From assembly GCA_003290165.1 (NCBI GenBank), contig QNQO01006241.1:62001-126000 (forward strand): DNA of 64,000 nt, written 5' to 3'. This document shows, one piece after another, positions 32,279 through 44,579 of the stretch. The DNA comes from Berberis thunbergii (taxonomy: Eukaryota > Streptophyta > Magnoliopsida > Ranunculales > Berberidaceae). The first letter of the stretch is position 1; each line of letters starts with the position of its first letter. The notes under the pieces are model-generated. The model was not told the DNA's origin, made no database searches, and saw nothing but the letters and a program-made list of their open reading frames with translations. Position numbers and translations under genes: made by a program.

Positions 32279-33620
32279 TGATTACGCCCAAACAGTACAC
32301 GTGGTCAATTGCATGAAAGATTAGGGTGTCGATCCCACGAGGAAAAACGATCTACGAAACAAGGTCAAGGAAGAAGAACTACGTGAAACTAAATTTAAGA
32401 AGTTCTAGCAATTTTAAAATATGAAATTTAATTTAGTTTAATAAAAATTAAGTTTAGAAAAATCACAAGGTACCAAGAATCCCTCATAGATTTCACGTGC
32501 CAACTAGTATTGTTCGCTATGATAACTCAATTACGTGTTTCACATCCCAAACAACATAATCGGAAAAATAGTCTTTAATGCACCAATATATTCTAACGTA
32601 AATGGATTTTAGATTTCACTTTTTCTAAAAAGCACAAAGATTGGTCATGTATGATATCCTAAATTTACGATATATCCGGAGACAATAACGTAATAAAAGA
32701 CAATCACATATAACGAACCTACTGGAATTAATTGATTTTTAAAATTCCACAAAAAAAAACATGACTAGACTTACATGGAAGAAAAAGACAACCACCAGGA
32801 TAATAATCTACGAAGAAGTTGATGAAATCTTTGTCACTAAAATAACATAAACTCCTATATTAAATAAAAGTGAAAATCATAAATACCATTATTCATCGTG
32901 AAAGTATAAAACAAATCAAATACCAATTAAGTGCATTACATCAAGGAGTTCATCTCTTCACCTTGCGTGGAGTTTAGTGACACATGGTGAAGGTAATGAC
33001 AGCAATAGCTGTGTGGAGCTTCATGGTAGCGCGTGGTGGATTAGTGATGCGTACTCGACTACTAATGCGTTGTGTGTGTCCCTGCCGTTCATGCGCTCTC
33101 TGTTGTTCCTGCGTTGTGTGTTGCTGTATTTATGGTAGAAATAAACAACTCCTTATTGGAAACCCAATTGGAAACCAAATACAAATTGGAAACCAAATAT
33201 AATTGGAAACCAAATACTAATTGAAAACCAAATATAAATTGGAAACTAAATACAAATTGGAAACAAAAAAAAAAAACAAAAGGAAACAATGGGGACCCCC
33301 TTTGTTTAGATTCTGTTCTAATAACAGGAAATGTAGGTTTGGCTATGTTCATCTATATTACTCCTTTGTTCCACCAAAATTCAATATTAATTTCCTTTAT
33401 TTATTTATTATTCTCTTTATTAATCTTTGGCTTGAATGTCTCTCGCTCCACTTCGTCAATTTGTCTATGAATTTCCAAATTCGCTACGCTAATGCACTTT
33501 TGTCATTAAACTCCAAATCCTACAAAAATACAAAAAATATAATTAAACCAAAATACACTATTTGAAACACCAACAAATATAAATTAGGAGGTAAATTTTG
33601 TAATAATTATGTGAATATCA
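32279..33620 (-). repeat. 3' LTR of the Athila-like element
   Basis: 1,342 bp, TGATTACGCCCAAACAGTAC to TAATTATGTGAATATCA. It differs from the other LTR mainly by a longer minisatellite at 33,155-33,265 (about seven units of GGAAACCAAATACAAATT versus about four) and by scattered substitutions. Short frames in it are by-products. Confidence 0.93.
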
Positions 33621-33633
33621 AAACCCCCAAACC

Positions 33634-35742
33634 TATATTTTGCTAATCCTAACTCACTTTCATAGGAATCACGGTTGCACTTGCCTTAACATGCAACAAG
33701 GCTTTAAACCCCTAGATTACCTCTAGTGGTCGAGTTATAGTCTCGTGAGGGTTTCCAGAAATGTTACCCCCGAACATTACTGACTCAATAGAACAAAATC
33801 TATTTTCTAAAAACATAATGCAAAAACATGGGCATTCTCCTTTATTTTCCTTAGAGTAATTTTTTAATTGCTTCAAATTCAAGAAAAATAACAAACTAAA
33901 AATGTCACAATTATTTATCAATAGAGTACAATAATTTAATATCATCTAAAGGTTAAATAAATTTCATAATAATTCTCAACTCGAAGTGTGTATGTGTGAA
34001 ACTTTATCAGCATAACTCTTCATCTCATAATAAAGATGTGACAAGATAACTTTTAGAAAGTACGCTTCGACTAAAAATCTCTCATTTCACTCAGAAATAA
34101 AACACTCAGAGATTGGACACTTAGTTTATATGTGAGGAAAAAGATATAAACTATGGAAAATGCAAACGTCTCACATATATTTATAATGAAAAACGGAATT
34201 TTCAAAGAGTGAAATGAATATGATCTCATGGACAGGAATATTGATTACTTTCAAGAATGTTGAATCAAACACCATAGTTCTTGTCTATTCAATTTCCACA
34301 TCTACTAAGCCAACTTTTACTTAAGATCAATTAGGTCTTTACTAGGTTGTAATGGGGCTTGGATTATAGCAAACAATAATTGACAAAAAAGATACAAAAA
34401 TTTCCTGAGAATGACTACACCCTTGAATAAACACAGAGGGCATTGAAGAACAAATTAATGTTGTACACCATTAATTTTTTCTTCAACTTTTTTTACATGT
34501 TTTTCCCCGTTTATACAATCAAACACTTTTACTTCGAGGGCGCATGAAATATCTATTTTCAACTCTTTCTATTTGCCCATTCCATAAATATATCTCACCG
34601 TATACATTCTCAGAAAATTGGGCAATGATAAAATAATAGAGGTATTACTCCTTGTTTGGAGTAGGTAATGGGAATGAGGATAACAAAGAGAAGGCCATTT
34701 AAAGGCTCAAACGGCTGCAAATGGATATTTATTATTGGGTAGGCTAAAAGGCTAAAAAAATGGTTTAAAGAAAGAAATGTCTATACCACTTCATAAGTTC
34801 TAGTTGGTACTAGGACATCTCAACTAAATAAAGCAAGAAGTTCTAGTGTAAAAATTTAATTTTTATGTCGTTCTTAAAGCAACTAATAAGAAAGTCAAGA
34901 ATAATGAGATCATCAACGAAATAATGCGGACTCAATAAAAATCAGAGTGTTTTTAATAACCCTTAAGAAATAAAGAATGACTCAAAGCTCACAAAGGTTA
35001 AGTCTCTACTATTATATTAAGGTTTTCTAGTTCAATATCTCACTAATCAACTTCAAATCATGTTGACTTAGCTTATAGTGCACGATTAGTCGAGTTGAAA
35101 AGTCTCACGAAGTACATCTAACATAAGGATAATATCAAATATCAAGTTTTCTACTAATATAACTATGCGACACATGTTAGTACGTGTTTTCTCAAAATTA
35201 AAGGCAACAAAAATATTCCCTAAAATTAAAAAGACTCAAAACACCCCCCCCCTTTTTTTTAAATTCACCAAGAGTTCAGATTTCGAATGCATTTTCATAA
35301 AGATTTTGCACAGTTACTATAATCATCTAAGTATTCAATGGAGATTGAGTAGAACACAAATAAAATGACTTGGTTTAATTGTAAAATACGTTTTAAGCTT
35401 AAAGATTTTTAAAATTGCACAAAATATCTAATAAACCACATCACATCACCCCCAAACCTAAACCAAACATTGTCCTCAATGTATAAAATAATAATCATGA
35501 CAAATGAAGGAAAAAGAAAAGAGGAGAGTTAGAGTGATATTACCATGGTGAAGCTTTACCAATTTCAAATAGATAATGCCCTCACAATCGCCAAATTATA
35601 AGAAAATCATACCGACGGGAGAAATGAACACATGGGATGAAGGGCTAGTAGCAACACCTAAAATAACCTAAAACACTAAAAGAAAAACATAAAAACAAAA
35701 ACCTAAAAAAAAAAACCTTAACTAAAGATAGGGTGGAGAACA
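33634..35742. other. Non-coding 3' internal region of the Athila-like element
   Basis: About 2.1 kb between the end of integrase and the purine tract. In some Athila elements an env-like ORF lies here; none is readable in this copy. A run of 9 C and 8 T is at 35,244-35,260. Confidence 0.6.
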
Positions 35743-37301
35743 TCAAATCAAGTAGACAGGGGCAACCAGAGAGACCTCTTCTGGCATCTCTACTCGCTCC
35801 ACATAGTGCTTCAAACGTTGCCCATTTACTCTAAATACTTTCCCATCTTTTGGATCTTCAATTTCTATGGAACCATTGGGAAAGACTTGTCCTGTCCATC
35901 TCGATCTTAGCTTGCCAGGATGAAGATGAAGTCGTGAGTCATAGAGATAGACTCGTTGATTGGGCTCGAAATGTTTCCTCTGAATTTGCTTATCATGAGT
36001 TGTTTTCATCTTTGCCTTGTATATTCGGGAATTGTCATAGGCATCATTCCACAACTCCTCAATTTCAGCTAGCTGAAATTTCTGCTGAATACCTACATCA
36101 TTGAGATCAAAGTTAGTGTTTTTGACAGCCCAATAAGCGTGATGTTCTAACTCAACAGGTAAATGACAAGTTTTTCCATATATAAGCCGATACGGAGACA
36201 TCCTGAGAATTTTCTTATAAGCGGTACGGTAAGCCCAAAGTGCATCAGGAAGGCGCAAGGACCAATCATTCCTATTAGGATTCACCATCTTTTCCAAGAT
36301 TTGTTTCACTTCTCGTTTTGCCAGCTCGGCTTGGCCATTTGTCTGCGGATGATAGTCATTGGTGACCTTGTGATGAACTCCATACCTGCGCATCAATAAT
36401 AGAAATGAATCCCCTGATCACTAATAATGGCTCGTGGTGTACCGAAACGGGATAAAATGTGTTCTTTGATAAACCTGACAACTGTGTTGTTGTCATTGTT
36501 CCGGCATGTCACAGCCTCTGCGCATTTGGACACATAGTCCACTGCAAGCAAAATATACAAATATTCAAAAGAATGTGGAAAATGTCTCATAAAATCAATC
36601 CCCCAACAATCAAATATCTCAATGACTAGGATGGGGTTAAGGGGCATCATGTGTCTCTGGGACAATGCACCTAACTTTTGGCATCTATCACAAGAACGAC
36701 AATAATTATTAGTGTCCTTAAACAATGTAGGCCAATATAATCCCGACTGTAAAAAATTTGCAGCGATCTTTTTCATAGGAAAATGGCCTCCACAAGCTGC
36801 ACTATGACAAAAATGTAAGACACTTTCAATCTCACCTTTAGGGATACAACGCCTCATGATTTGGTCGGGGCAATACTTATATAGATAAGGATCGTCCCAA
36901 TAAAAATTTCTTGCCTCGACAAAAAGTTTTCGATTATCTTGAGCATTCCATGATGATGGAATTTCGTCGAAAGCCAAGTAATTAACAATGTGCACATACC
37001 ATGGTACTTGAGTGATGGTGAATAGGTGTTCATCAGGGAAGTCATCACGAATGGGTGGGCCATTGGCAAAGTCATTGAACTCCAGACGAGACAAGTGATC
37101 CGCCACAACATTCTCAACCCCCTTCTTATCCTTTATAGTTAGATCAAATTCCCGCAGAAGTAAAATCCACCTAATCAATCTTGCCTTAGCATCCTTTTTA
37201 GAAAGAAGAAACTTAAGAGCCGCATGGTCAGTAAAAACAGTGATAGGTGTACCAATCAAATAAGCACGAAATTTATCTAAAGCAAAAACTACGGCTAGCA
37301 A
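35743..37301 (-). pseudogene. Athila-like RNase H end and integrase, frameshifted
   Basis: The first frame (36,393-37,301) carries the C-terminal half of RNase H (VFTDHAALKFLLSKKDAKAR, VADHLSRLEF) and the integrase N-terminus with its HHCC zinc finger (HFCHSAACGGHF ... CRSCDRCQKLG), then the catalytic core: Asp in DCWGIDFMRHF and Asp in [10 protein letters not shown]. The second frame (35,743-36,396) resumes at [11 protein letters not shown], has the catalytic Glu in [14 protein letters not shown] and ends in the C-terminal domain ([20 protein letters not shown]). Around the junction at 36,393-36,400 roughly ten residues normally found between GxHF and the RRYGV motif are reduced and the frame changes, so integrase is dead by indel although all three acidic residues are kept. 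Confidence 0.92.
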
Positions 37302-38342
37302 CTCTTTTTAAGTAGTCGAATAATTCATTTGAGCATTATTAAGTGTTCGACTAGCATAGTAAACAACAAAGGGCTTCCCTTCCCTTCGTTATCCCAAGAC
37401 TGCCCCCACAACATAGTTATTTGCACCACACATTATCTCAAATGGTAAATTCCAATCCGGTGGTTGCATGATGGGGGCAGAGGTGAGCCTATCAATGAGT
37501 GTTCAAAAGGCGTCCTCACACTCTTGTGTCCATTAGAACACGATGTATTTGACCAGGAGGCTACTTAATGGTCTAGAGATGGCAAAAATATTTTGTATGA
37601 ACCTCCTATAAATACCCGTGTGCCCTAGAAATGATCTCACATCCTTGACACTTTTAGGTGTAGGTAATTTAGAAATCAATTCAATTTTTGATTTATCAAC
37701 CTCGATTCCTTTATCAGAAACTATGTGTCCCAGAAATATTCCATAGGAAACCATGAAATGACATTTTTCCCAATTAAGCACTAGACCCTTCTCTTCACAT
37801 CTACTTAAAACAGTCTTCAAGTGAAATAAACATGAATCAAAGGAATCACAAAAAACAATCAAATCATCCATGAATACTTCCGTATATTTTTCAACCATGT
37901 CACTAAAAATACTCATCATGCATATCTGAAAAGTAGCCGGTGCATTACACAAACCAAATGGCATACGCCGAAAAACATAAGTACCAAAAGGACATGTGAA
38001 AGTAGTATTATCCTGATCGTCTAATGCAATCTCAATCTGATAATATTCTGAATACCCATCTAGAAAGCAATAGAAAGAATGACCAACTACTCGCTCTAAG
38101 ATTTGGTCTATGAATGGAAGTGGGAAGTGATCCTTGCGGGTGACAGAATTACGTTTTCTATAATCAATGCACATGCGCCACCCTGTCACTACCTTAATAG
38201 GAACAAGCACCCTTTCATCATTAGTCACCACTGTTATTCCAGATTTCTTGGGAACTACTTGAGTTGGACTAACCCACTTGCTATCAGAGATGGGATAAAT
38301 GATGCCCGCATCTAACAATTTTAAGACCTCATTTTTCACCAC
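37302..38342 (-). pseudogene. Athila-like reverse transcriptase and RNase H start
   Basis: The frame 37,533-38,342 holds the reverse transcriptase: AGIIYPISDSKWVSPTQVVP, RMCIDYRKRN, FPLPFIDQILERV, the active-site region GTYVFRRMPFGLCNAPATFQ and EVFMDDLIVF (the xMDD catalytic box), then HLKTVLSRCEEKGLVLNWEK and SFLGHTGIYRRFI. It continues after stops into RNase H (37,302-37,500): EIMCGANNYVVGAVLG, where the catalytic Asp of the usual CDAS motif reads Gly, then YYASRTLNNAQMNYST. Two in-frame stops in this segment also show decay. Reverse transcriptase copies the element RNA into DNA in the particle. Confidence 0.92.
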
Positions 38343-38501
38343 CTCTTTTATAGTAGGGTTAAGTCATTTTTGAGGATCTCTACGAGGGTTAGCTCCTTCT
38401 TCTAAGTGAATCCTATGAGAACATATTAAGGGGCTAATGCCTTTGATGTCAGCTGTAGTCCAACCTAATGCAGATTTGTGCTCACGTAACATATTAATCA
38501 A

Positions 38502-39368
38502 TCATTCTTCTTGTGAGCCATCAAGCACGAAAGAAATAATAACATGAAAGGTATCACCTGATCTGAGGAATGCATGTTTAAGTCCCTCAGGCAGTGGAAC
38601 TAGGTCAATTTTTGGAGTTTCCATGGTGGATGGTTGTGGTTTTTGTCTTTTCTTTGGCAACTCCTCAAAGCACGATTGCCATTGTCGTCCTTCTTTATCC
38701 TTTAACCCTGAAAAAATAGAAATATCAAAAACATTATTAGGATAAAGTGAACTCTCAGAATCAGAAATATAAAGGAGGTACTCTAAGGTTTCAGAATCTG
38801 CGCTTAGGAGCGCCTCCTCTGATGTCAGCGTGTCTATCATGTGGGTATGATGACACTCATCATCATCACGTGGTTGCTTGCTAATATTGAATATGTTGAC
38901 CTCCAGAGTCATGTTCCCAAAAGACAACTTCATTAGACTGTTTCTTTAATTGATAAGAGCGTTAGCTGTGGCAAGAAAATGTCTACCTAAAATAATTGGA
39001 ACTGTAGACTCCATATTAACCGCAGAATGAGTATCTAAAATAAGAAAGTCGACGGGATAGTAAAACTTATCAATCATCAGCAAGACATCCTCGACTATTC
39101 CTCTTGGCTTCTTAACCGATATATCGGCCAATTGTAGTACCACGGATGTAGGTTTAATCTCTCCTAGACCCAGTCGCAAGTAAATAGAATATGACATCAG
39201 ATATACACTTGCTCCTAAATCCAACAAGGCTTGACCGAACTCATGAGTCCCAATCTGGCAAGTGACTGTAGGACACCATGGATCTTGGTACTTGGGTGGT
39301 GTCTTCTGTTCAATCACCGCACTTACCTGTTTTGTCAAGAAAGCAGTCTTCTTGACATGATGCTTCAT
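38502..39368 (-). pseudogene. Athila-like protease and linker region
   Basis: The frame 38,946-39,368 contains the aspartic protease: VTCQIGTHEFGQALLDLGAS (active-site D-L-G-A-S), ADISVKKPRGIVEDVL, VDFLILDT and VPIILGRHFLATANA. A stop separates it from 38,502-38,933, which starts MKLSFGNMTLEVNIFNISKQ and holds VPLPEGLKHAFL, the linker between protease and reverse transcriptase in this lineage. The protease releases gag and pol products from the polyprotein. Confidence 0.9.
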
Positions 39369-39984
39369 CTTGATAGTGCATATATCCTTGATGACCCTCG
39401 CATAAGTTGGTACCTATTTAATCACATGTAGCAAAGGTAACTTAATTTTAACATGTTTCAAGTGTTCTAGAATCTCACCATGCATTTCTAATTTTTTTCC
39501 AGTAGGTCGTAGTGCTTGAGGAAAAAGAACTGGAATGTTCTTGTTGAGCTCATTCTCAGGGATGTTCTCCTTTGCACTTGGGGAGGAGCCTATAGTTGTG
39601 GACGAGCTTGATCCATCTAAAATCTTACCACTCCGAGTAGTGATGGCATTAACCTCTTTAACATTCTTAGAGTCTGAAGCAGGGGTTTATGCCATAAGTT
39701 GGCCCTTTGGATTTGCTTGAGGCTGTGACAAAATTGGCCCCGCTCTTGTACTGTTAATGAACGTGTCACCTTGGTTATCTAGCTTTAGATCTCCCTGTTC
39801 TCTTATGTCAATTGTGTCAATGCAACCTCAAAATTTTGATTAGTTTTACCTTGTGCCTCTATAAATGCATGGAATGTGTCTGATAAGGAACTTCTGTTAG
39901 ATTGCGCATTGTATGGAGGTGCAGGGTATGACCTTGGTGGTTGTGCCTGTGAGTGTGTAGGTTGGTCTACTTCAGACCTCCAGC

Positions 39985-41091
39985 CTAAGTTAGGGTGATC
40001 TCTCCAGCCAGAATTGTAAGTGTTAGAGAATAGTAAGGCTTCTTGTACATCCCTAAGGCGTTACATTGTTCCTTATAAACCCCTCTAATCTCAGTCAAGG
40101 TTGGGCAATCCTGTGCTAAGTGTTCAACTCCCCCGCATATAAAGCATGCATCTTGTAGTTCAACTCTGGCAACAGTATGTGTGGGCCTACCATCCTTGGC
40201 CTTAAGTGTCTCTAACTCCCTAGTCACTCTATCCAATTGGGCTCTAAGGTTGTCTTCTTCCCTAAGTTGGTAAGCTCCAACTAGGTGTGTTCTATCCGTG
40301 CTCTCAGAAGCACTTGGACCAGTCCAAGTATGAGCATTTTCAGCCAAGTCATTCAGGTACTCAATGGCCTCGTTAGGGTCCTTATGCAAAAACTTTCCAT
40401 TACACATCATCTCAACGAATTGACGCTCTCTACTGTGAGCCCCTTGTAAAAATAACTAACTAAGCGCCAACTCTCATACCCATGGTGTGGACATGTATTC
40501 AAAAGATCCTTGAACCTCTCTCATGCTTGATGTAACGTCTCGCTATTCTTTTGGGTGAAGGTAAAAATCTGTCTCTTAAGACCGTTGGTTTTGTGGTGAG
40601 GAAAATATTTATTAAAAAATGTTTGGGTCATCTCTTCCCACGAACCTATAGACCTTGGTCGCAAAGAGTATAGCCAACTCTTCGCTTTTTCCTTAAGGGA
40701 AAAAGAAAGAAAAAGGAAAAAACCGTAGTCTAACCAAGTCTACAACCTCAACTTTGCTGTGGAAAGTGGCCACAACTTCCTTGAATTCCCTAATGTGAAC
40801 ATAAGGATTCTCACTCTCTAGGCAATGAATACCTGGCTTAAAATCTAGTTTTGGTCTATTTGGTGGAAACATGATACATGATGGAGTAGCAGTGTGCGCG
40901 GGGTGGAGATAGTCCTTTAGCGACCAAACATGGTCATCTTCGTGATTACACATGGTGTTAGAATTAGAAGTATGACTTAATTTGGTCTCAATGTGAATTT
41001 GTGAGTGTTCTAAATTTGGGACCCTAATTAGTCTCCCTAAGTGGTCTCTATTCCAACTCACACCCCCCAATGTCCTTTTTTGTTTTTGCAA
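39985..41091 (-). pseudogene. Athila-like gag, frameshifted
   Basis: The N-terminal frame 40,693-41,091 includes CIMFPPNRPKLDFKPGIHCL and LESENPYVHIREFKEVVATF, then RLRFFPFS, the start of the Retrotrans_gag core. After a broken stretch (40,411-40,692, still showing QFVEMMCNGKF-type sequence at its end) the frame 39,985-40,410 continues MMCNGKFLHKDPNEAIEYLN and ends with a CCHC zinc knuckle CFICGGVEHLAQDC that binds RNA. Gag forms the particle shell. Sequence between 39,369 and 39,984 is the decayed gag-protease spacer. Confidence 0.9.
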
Positions 41092-41208
41092 TTTATTTAA
41101 GAAATAAAATAAAATAAAATAAACTGGACCTAAAACCTAAAAATAAAATAAAATAAAACAATGAGCAAGAAAGATAATACCCGAAACCTCCCTTGTAGAA
41201 TGACGCTT

Positions 41209-41227
41209 GTCCCCGGCAACAGCGCCA
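41209..41227 (-). other. Primer binding site, tRNA-Asp
   Basis: On the minus strand TGGCGCTGTTGCCGGGGAC follows the LTR edge after AATT. It is complementary to the 3' end of plant tRNA-Asp (TGGCGCCGTTGCCGGGGA) with a single mismatch. Reverse transcription starts here. Confidence 0.9.
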
Positions 41228-41232
41228 AAATT

Positions 41233-42529
41233 TGATTACGCCCAAATAATACACGCAGTCAATTGCAATAAAGATTGGGGTGTCGATCCTACGAGGAAAA
41301 GCGATCTACGAAACAAGGTCAAAGAAGAAAAACTATGCAAAACTAAATTTAAGAAAGTCTAGCAATTTTAAAATATGAAATTGAATTTAGTTTAATAACA
41401 ATCAAGTTTAGAAAAATCACAAGGTTCCAAGAATCCCTCCTAGATTTCATGTGCCAACTAGTATTGATTCGCTATGATAAATCAATTACGTGTTTCACAT
41501 CCCAAACAACATAATCAGAAAAATAGTCTTTAATGCACCAATATATTCTAATGTAAATGAATTTTAGATTTCACTTTTTCTAGAAAGCACAAAGATTGGT
41601 CATATATGATATCCTAAATTTACGATATATTCGGAGACAATAACGTAATAAAAGACAATCACATATAACTAACCTACCGAAATTAATTGATATTTAAAAT
41701 TCCACACATAAGAAAAACATGACTATACTTACATGGAGAAGAAAAAGACAACCACCAGAATAATAATCTACGAAGAAGTTGATGAAATCTTTGTCACTAA
41801 AATAACATAAACTCCTATATTAAATAAAAGTGAAAATCATAAATACCATTATTCATCGTGAAAGCATAAAACGAATCAAATACCAATTAAGTGCATTACA
41901 TCTATGAGTTCATCTCTTTGCCTTGCGTGGAGTTTAGTGACACATGGTGAAGGTGATGACAGCAAAAGGAGTGTCGAGCTTCATGGTAGCGCGTGGTGGA
42001 TTAGCGTTGTGTACTCGGATGTTGTTGCGATGTGTGTGTCTCTGCTATTCATGCTCTCTCTGTTGTTCCTGCGTTGTGTGTTTCTGTATTTATGGTAGAA
42101 AGAAACAACTCTTTACTGGAAACCCAATTGAAAACCAAATATAATTGGAAACCAAATACAAATTGGAAACCAAAAAAAACAAAAGGAAACAAAGGGGTCC
42201 CACCCCTTTGTTTAGATTATGTTCTAATAACAGGAAAGGTCGGTTTGACTATGTTCATCCATATTACTCCTTTGTTCCACCAAAATTCAAAACTAATTTC
42301 CTTTTTTTTTCTTTGGTTCTCTTTATTAATCTTTGGTTTGAGTGTCTCCCGCTCCACTTCATCAATTTTTCTATGAATTTCCAAATTTGCCATGCTAATG
42401 CACTTTTGTCATTTTAACCCCAAATCCTACAAAAATACAAAAATAAAATAATTAAACTAAAATACACTATTTGAAACACTAACAAATATAAATTTGAAGG
42501 TATATTATGTAATAATTTTGTGAATATCA
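41233..42529 (-). repeat. 5' LTR of the Athila-like element
   Basis: 1,297 bp, parallel to 32,279-33,620 over the whole length; shorter chiefly in the GGAAACCAAATACAAATT minisatellite (42,112-42,172). TG..CA ends, followed by the CTACT target duplication. Confidence 0.93.
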
Positions 42530-42534
42530 CTACT

Positions 42535-44092
42535 CGTGGTAGTGCTCGAACTGTATCTCGTACGAGTTCTTCTGAGAAGGATGTTGTGAAGAGGATCGCT
42601 TATCCCTCGAGGAGGTCGAGGATATGAACTTGGAGTTGGAGAGGAGAAAAAAGAGAAATTACTCGTCTATTGGACGATAATGAAAAGAGGCTTTTTTCGC
42701 CTATAGTGTGCCCAACGTTGCTGAATGGTCTAACGATGACCCTTGAGCCATGGATGACAAGATGCTCCAATAGGTGATGGAACAGTCTAAGGAGGTCGCT
42801 GGCCGTGGTCAAAGTTTTGAGTTTTTTCCTCCTTGATCTCCTTCCATTCATATTTATGATGCAGCAGGGTTCTTAGCTTCTTCTCCCACTCGTTTGGATT
42901 CTTTTGCTCCTACCCCCACTACTAGTTACTTTATTCTTTCTATGACCACTCCGCATCGAGAAGGCAACAATGGTTTTTCTGATGTTATCGTTGTTACGCC
43001 TGCTATTCCTGTTGTTGGGGGTGGTTCTTCTGTGCTTTCGAATCCTGTGTCCTTCATCCACAAATAAATTGGAAGGAGCCCAACCCAGAAGACATCCGTA
43101 TCAAATCAGATGAGAAGTTTTGTTTGTTTACTCAGCTTGACGTGCAGGATGGTGCGCATAGGTTAATCAATTAATGACACAGGCGGGCGGTATAACGACC
43201 TTCGATGCCAGTGCTAGATCCTAGCACTCATCTTGATTATGGTCTTAAAAAGATAATGGACAGGATGAATCATCTAACTTATGTTGGGGTGATGGGGTCG
43301 GAGTACAAGGCTGGTCGTGGCCAGGGGGTTTCTCTTGAGAGGAAGTTGACAATGCTATTGTTGGTGTTTTCTTACGTCGTTCGTTAGTTTGACGTGGTAA
43401 AAGCGTATTGTGCAAAACAAAATAGGGTAGTTGGGGTTGCACTGGCCTCTCTGAGGGAAGTGAAAGTTGAGCGAGGTCGGTATGCTGCGGAGCTTTAGTC
43501 TTCAACGGCTACTTTGGATGGAGTTTGCGCACAACTGGACGAGTTGGAAAATGAGATATCTATAGAGAAAACTGGCAATGATAAGGCTTTGACTTCTATG
43601 ATTGAGCAATCTATCAGCTGTAGAATTGTTGAAGGGCAGGTGGAACAATTAATAATTGCGTTAGATGAAGCTAAGATGGACATCTCTGCCATGCCGACCA
43701 CCGCTGAATGGCAACTTATTTCCACTAGGAATGAGCTTGTTGCGATGAAAGACTGGCTGAAGATTTTGGAGGATTGGAAAAGAGCGGTTGATGAGCAGGT
43801 CGAGCTTTTTGACTATATTGAAGGGCTTGGCATTGATTTGTCCGAGCTTCGTCATTTGATCGATCAAGTCTTCAAGGATGACAATGGTGAGAGTAGTACT
43901 CCGGATTTTCCAAACAATCTCGTCTATGAAGAACCGTCATTCCCTTACCCTTCCGTCCTGGCTTCATCATCTGCTTTCGCTGTTGAAGAGAGAGCCTCGA
44001 CTCCTCCTGCCATTGGTATTGTTGCCTCTCTTCCATCAAATGCTTTGCCGTATCTACTGTATCTTCTCCGAACTTTCTATTTTCTTATCTGA
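42535..44092 (+). pseudogene. Antisense ORF of the Tat-like element, C-terminal half
   Basis: Resumes the reading interrupted at 32,278. Decayed frames lead to a clear stretch FCLFTQLDVQDGAHRLIN (43,120-43,175), then LDYGLKKIMDRMNHLTY and GVMGSEYKAGRG (43,220-43,320). A long frame ending at 44,092 (43,514-44,092) reads LDGVCAQLDELENEISIEKT, VEQLIIALDEAKMDISAM and LVAMKDWLKILEDWKRAVDE: heptad-rich, predicted coiled coil, then an acidic and Ser/Pro-rich tail. N-terminal globular part plus C-terminal coiled coil is the layout of the gypsy-associated Transposase_28 type proteins. Several stops make it a pseudogene, but the last 190 codons are open. Confidence 0.6.
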
Positions 44093-44139
44093 ATGTTCAA
44101 TCTCCTTCTACAGATGTACTATCTTCGTTTCCAGATATA

Positions 44140-44205
44140 ACAGTGATTTTGTAAATGAAAACACATTTGCTTAGTGATTTTGTAAATGAAAACACCTTTC
44201 ATTTT
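44140..44205 (+). repeat. Short direct repeat after the antisense ORF
   Basis: TGATTTTGTAAATGAAAACAC occurs in two copies about 35 bp apart. It lies where the 3' UTR of an antisense transcript would be; no function can be assigned. Confidence 0.6.
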
Positions 44206-44579
44206 TACAATGTTGTATTGTCTTTTATATTATTTTTTGCTTCACATGTTTTCTCTTTGAAGTCGTGATTCGTCTTGGGTCGTTTGTGGTGACTCATTGT
44301 ATGTGATAAGTGTACTCGCTTCATTCTCCTTACTCTTTTGTTTAGATCTTTGCGTATTCGTTTAGTGATTAGGTATGTTGGTTGCTCTAGTAGGTTTTGA
44401 TTTGTATGTCAATGTGTTCCATATTCCTAAGTATTGGCTGGATTTGACGGTTTTGTGAGCGAATTGACTAGTACCTTTTTACTTTTAGGTTCGTCGTGGT
44501 TGTCGAAGTAAGTCGTCTTGCATATCTTCAGTTTTCACGCCTTGGTTCGATACTTTGATCGGCCAGAAGGCCTATATAA

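Larger units (their letters stand above)
32274..42534 (-). mobile_element. Athila-like Ty3/gypsy retrotransposon, nested, with CTACT duplication
   Basis: Body 32,279-42,529 (10,251 bp), flanked by CTACT at 32,274-32,278 and 42,530-42,534. LTRs of 1,342 and 1,297 bp have TG...CA ends (TGATTACGCCC...GTGAATATCA). On the minus strand: 5' LTR (right), tRNA-Asp primer site, gag with CCHC knuckle, protease, reverse transcriptase, RNase H, integrase, about 2.1 kb of non-coding sequence, a purine tract GGTTTGGGGGTTT (33,621-33,633) and the 3' LTR. Size, long LTRs, tRNA-Asp priming and the sequence of gag and integrase fit the Athila lineage. All reading frames are interrupted; no env-like ORF is seen. 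Confidence 0.93.
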
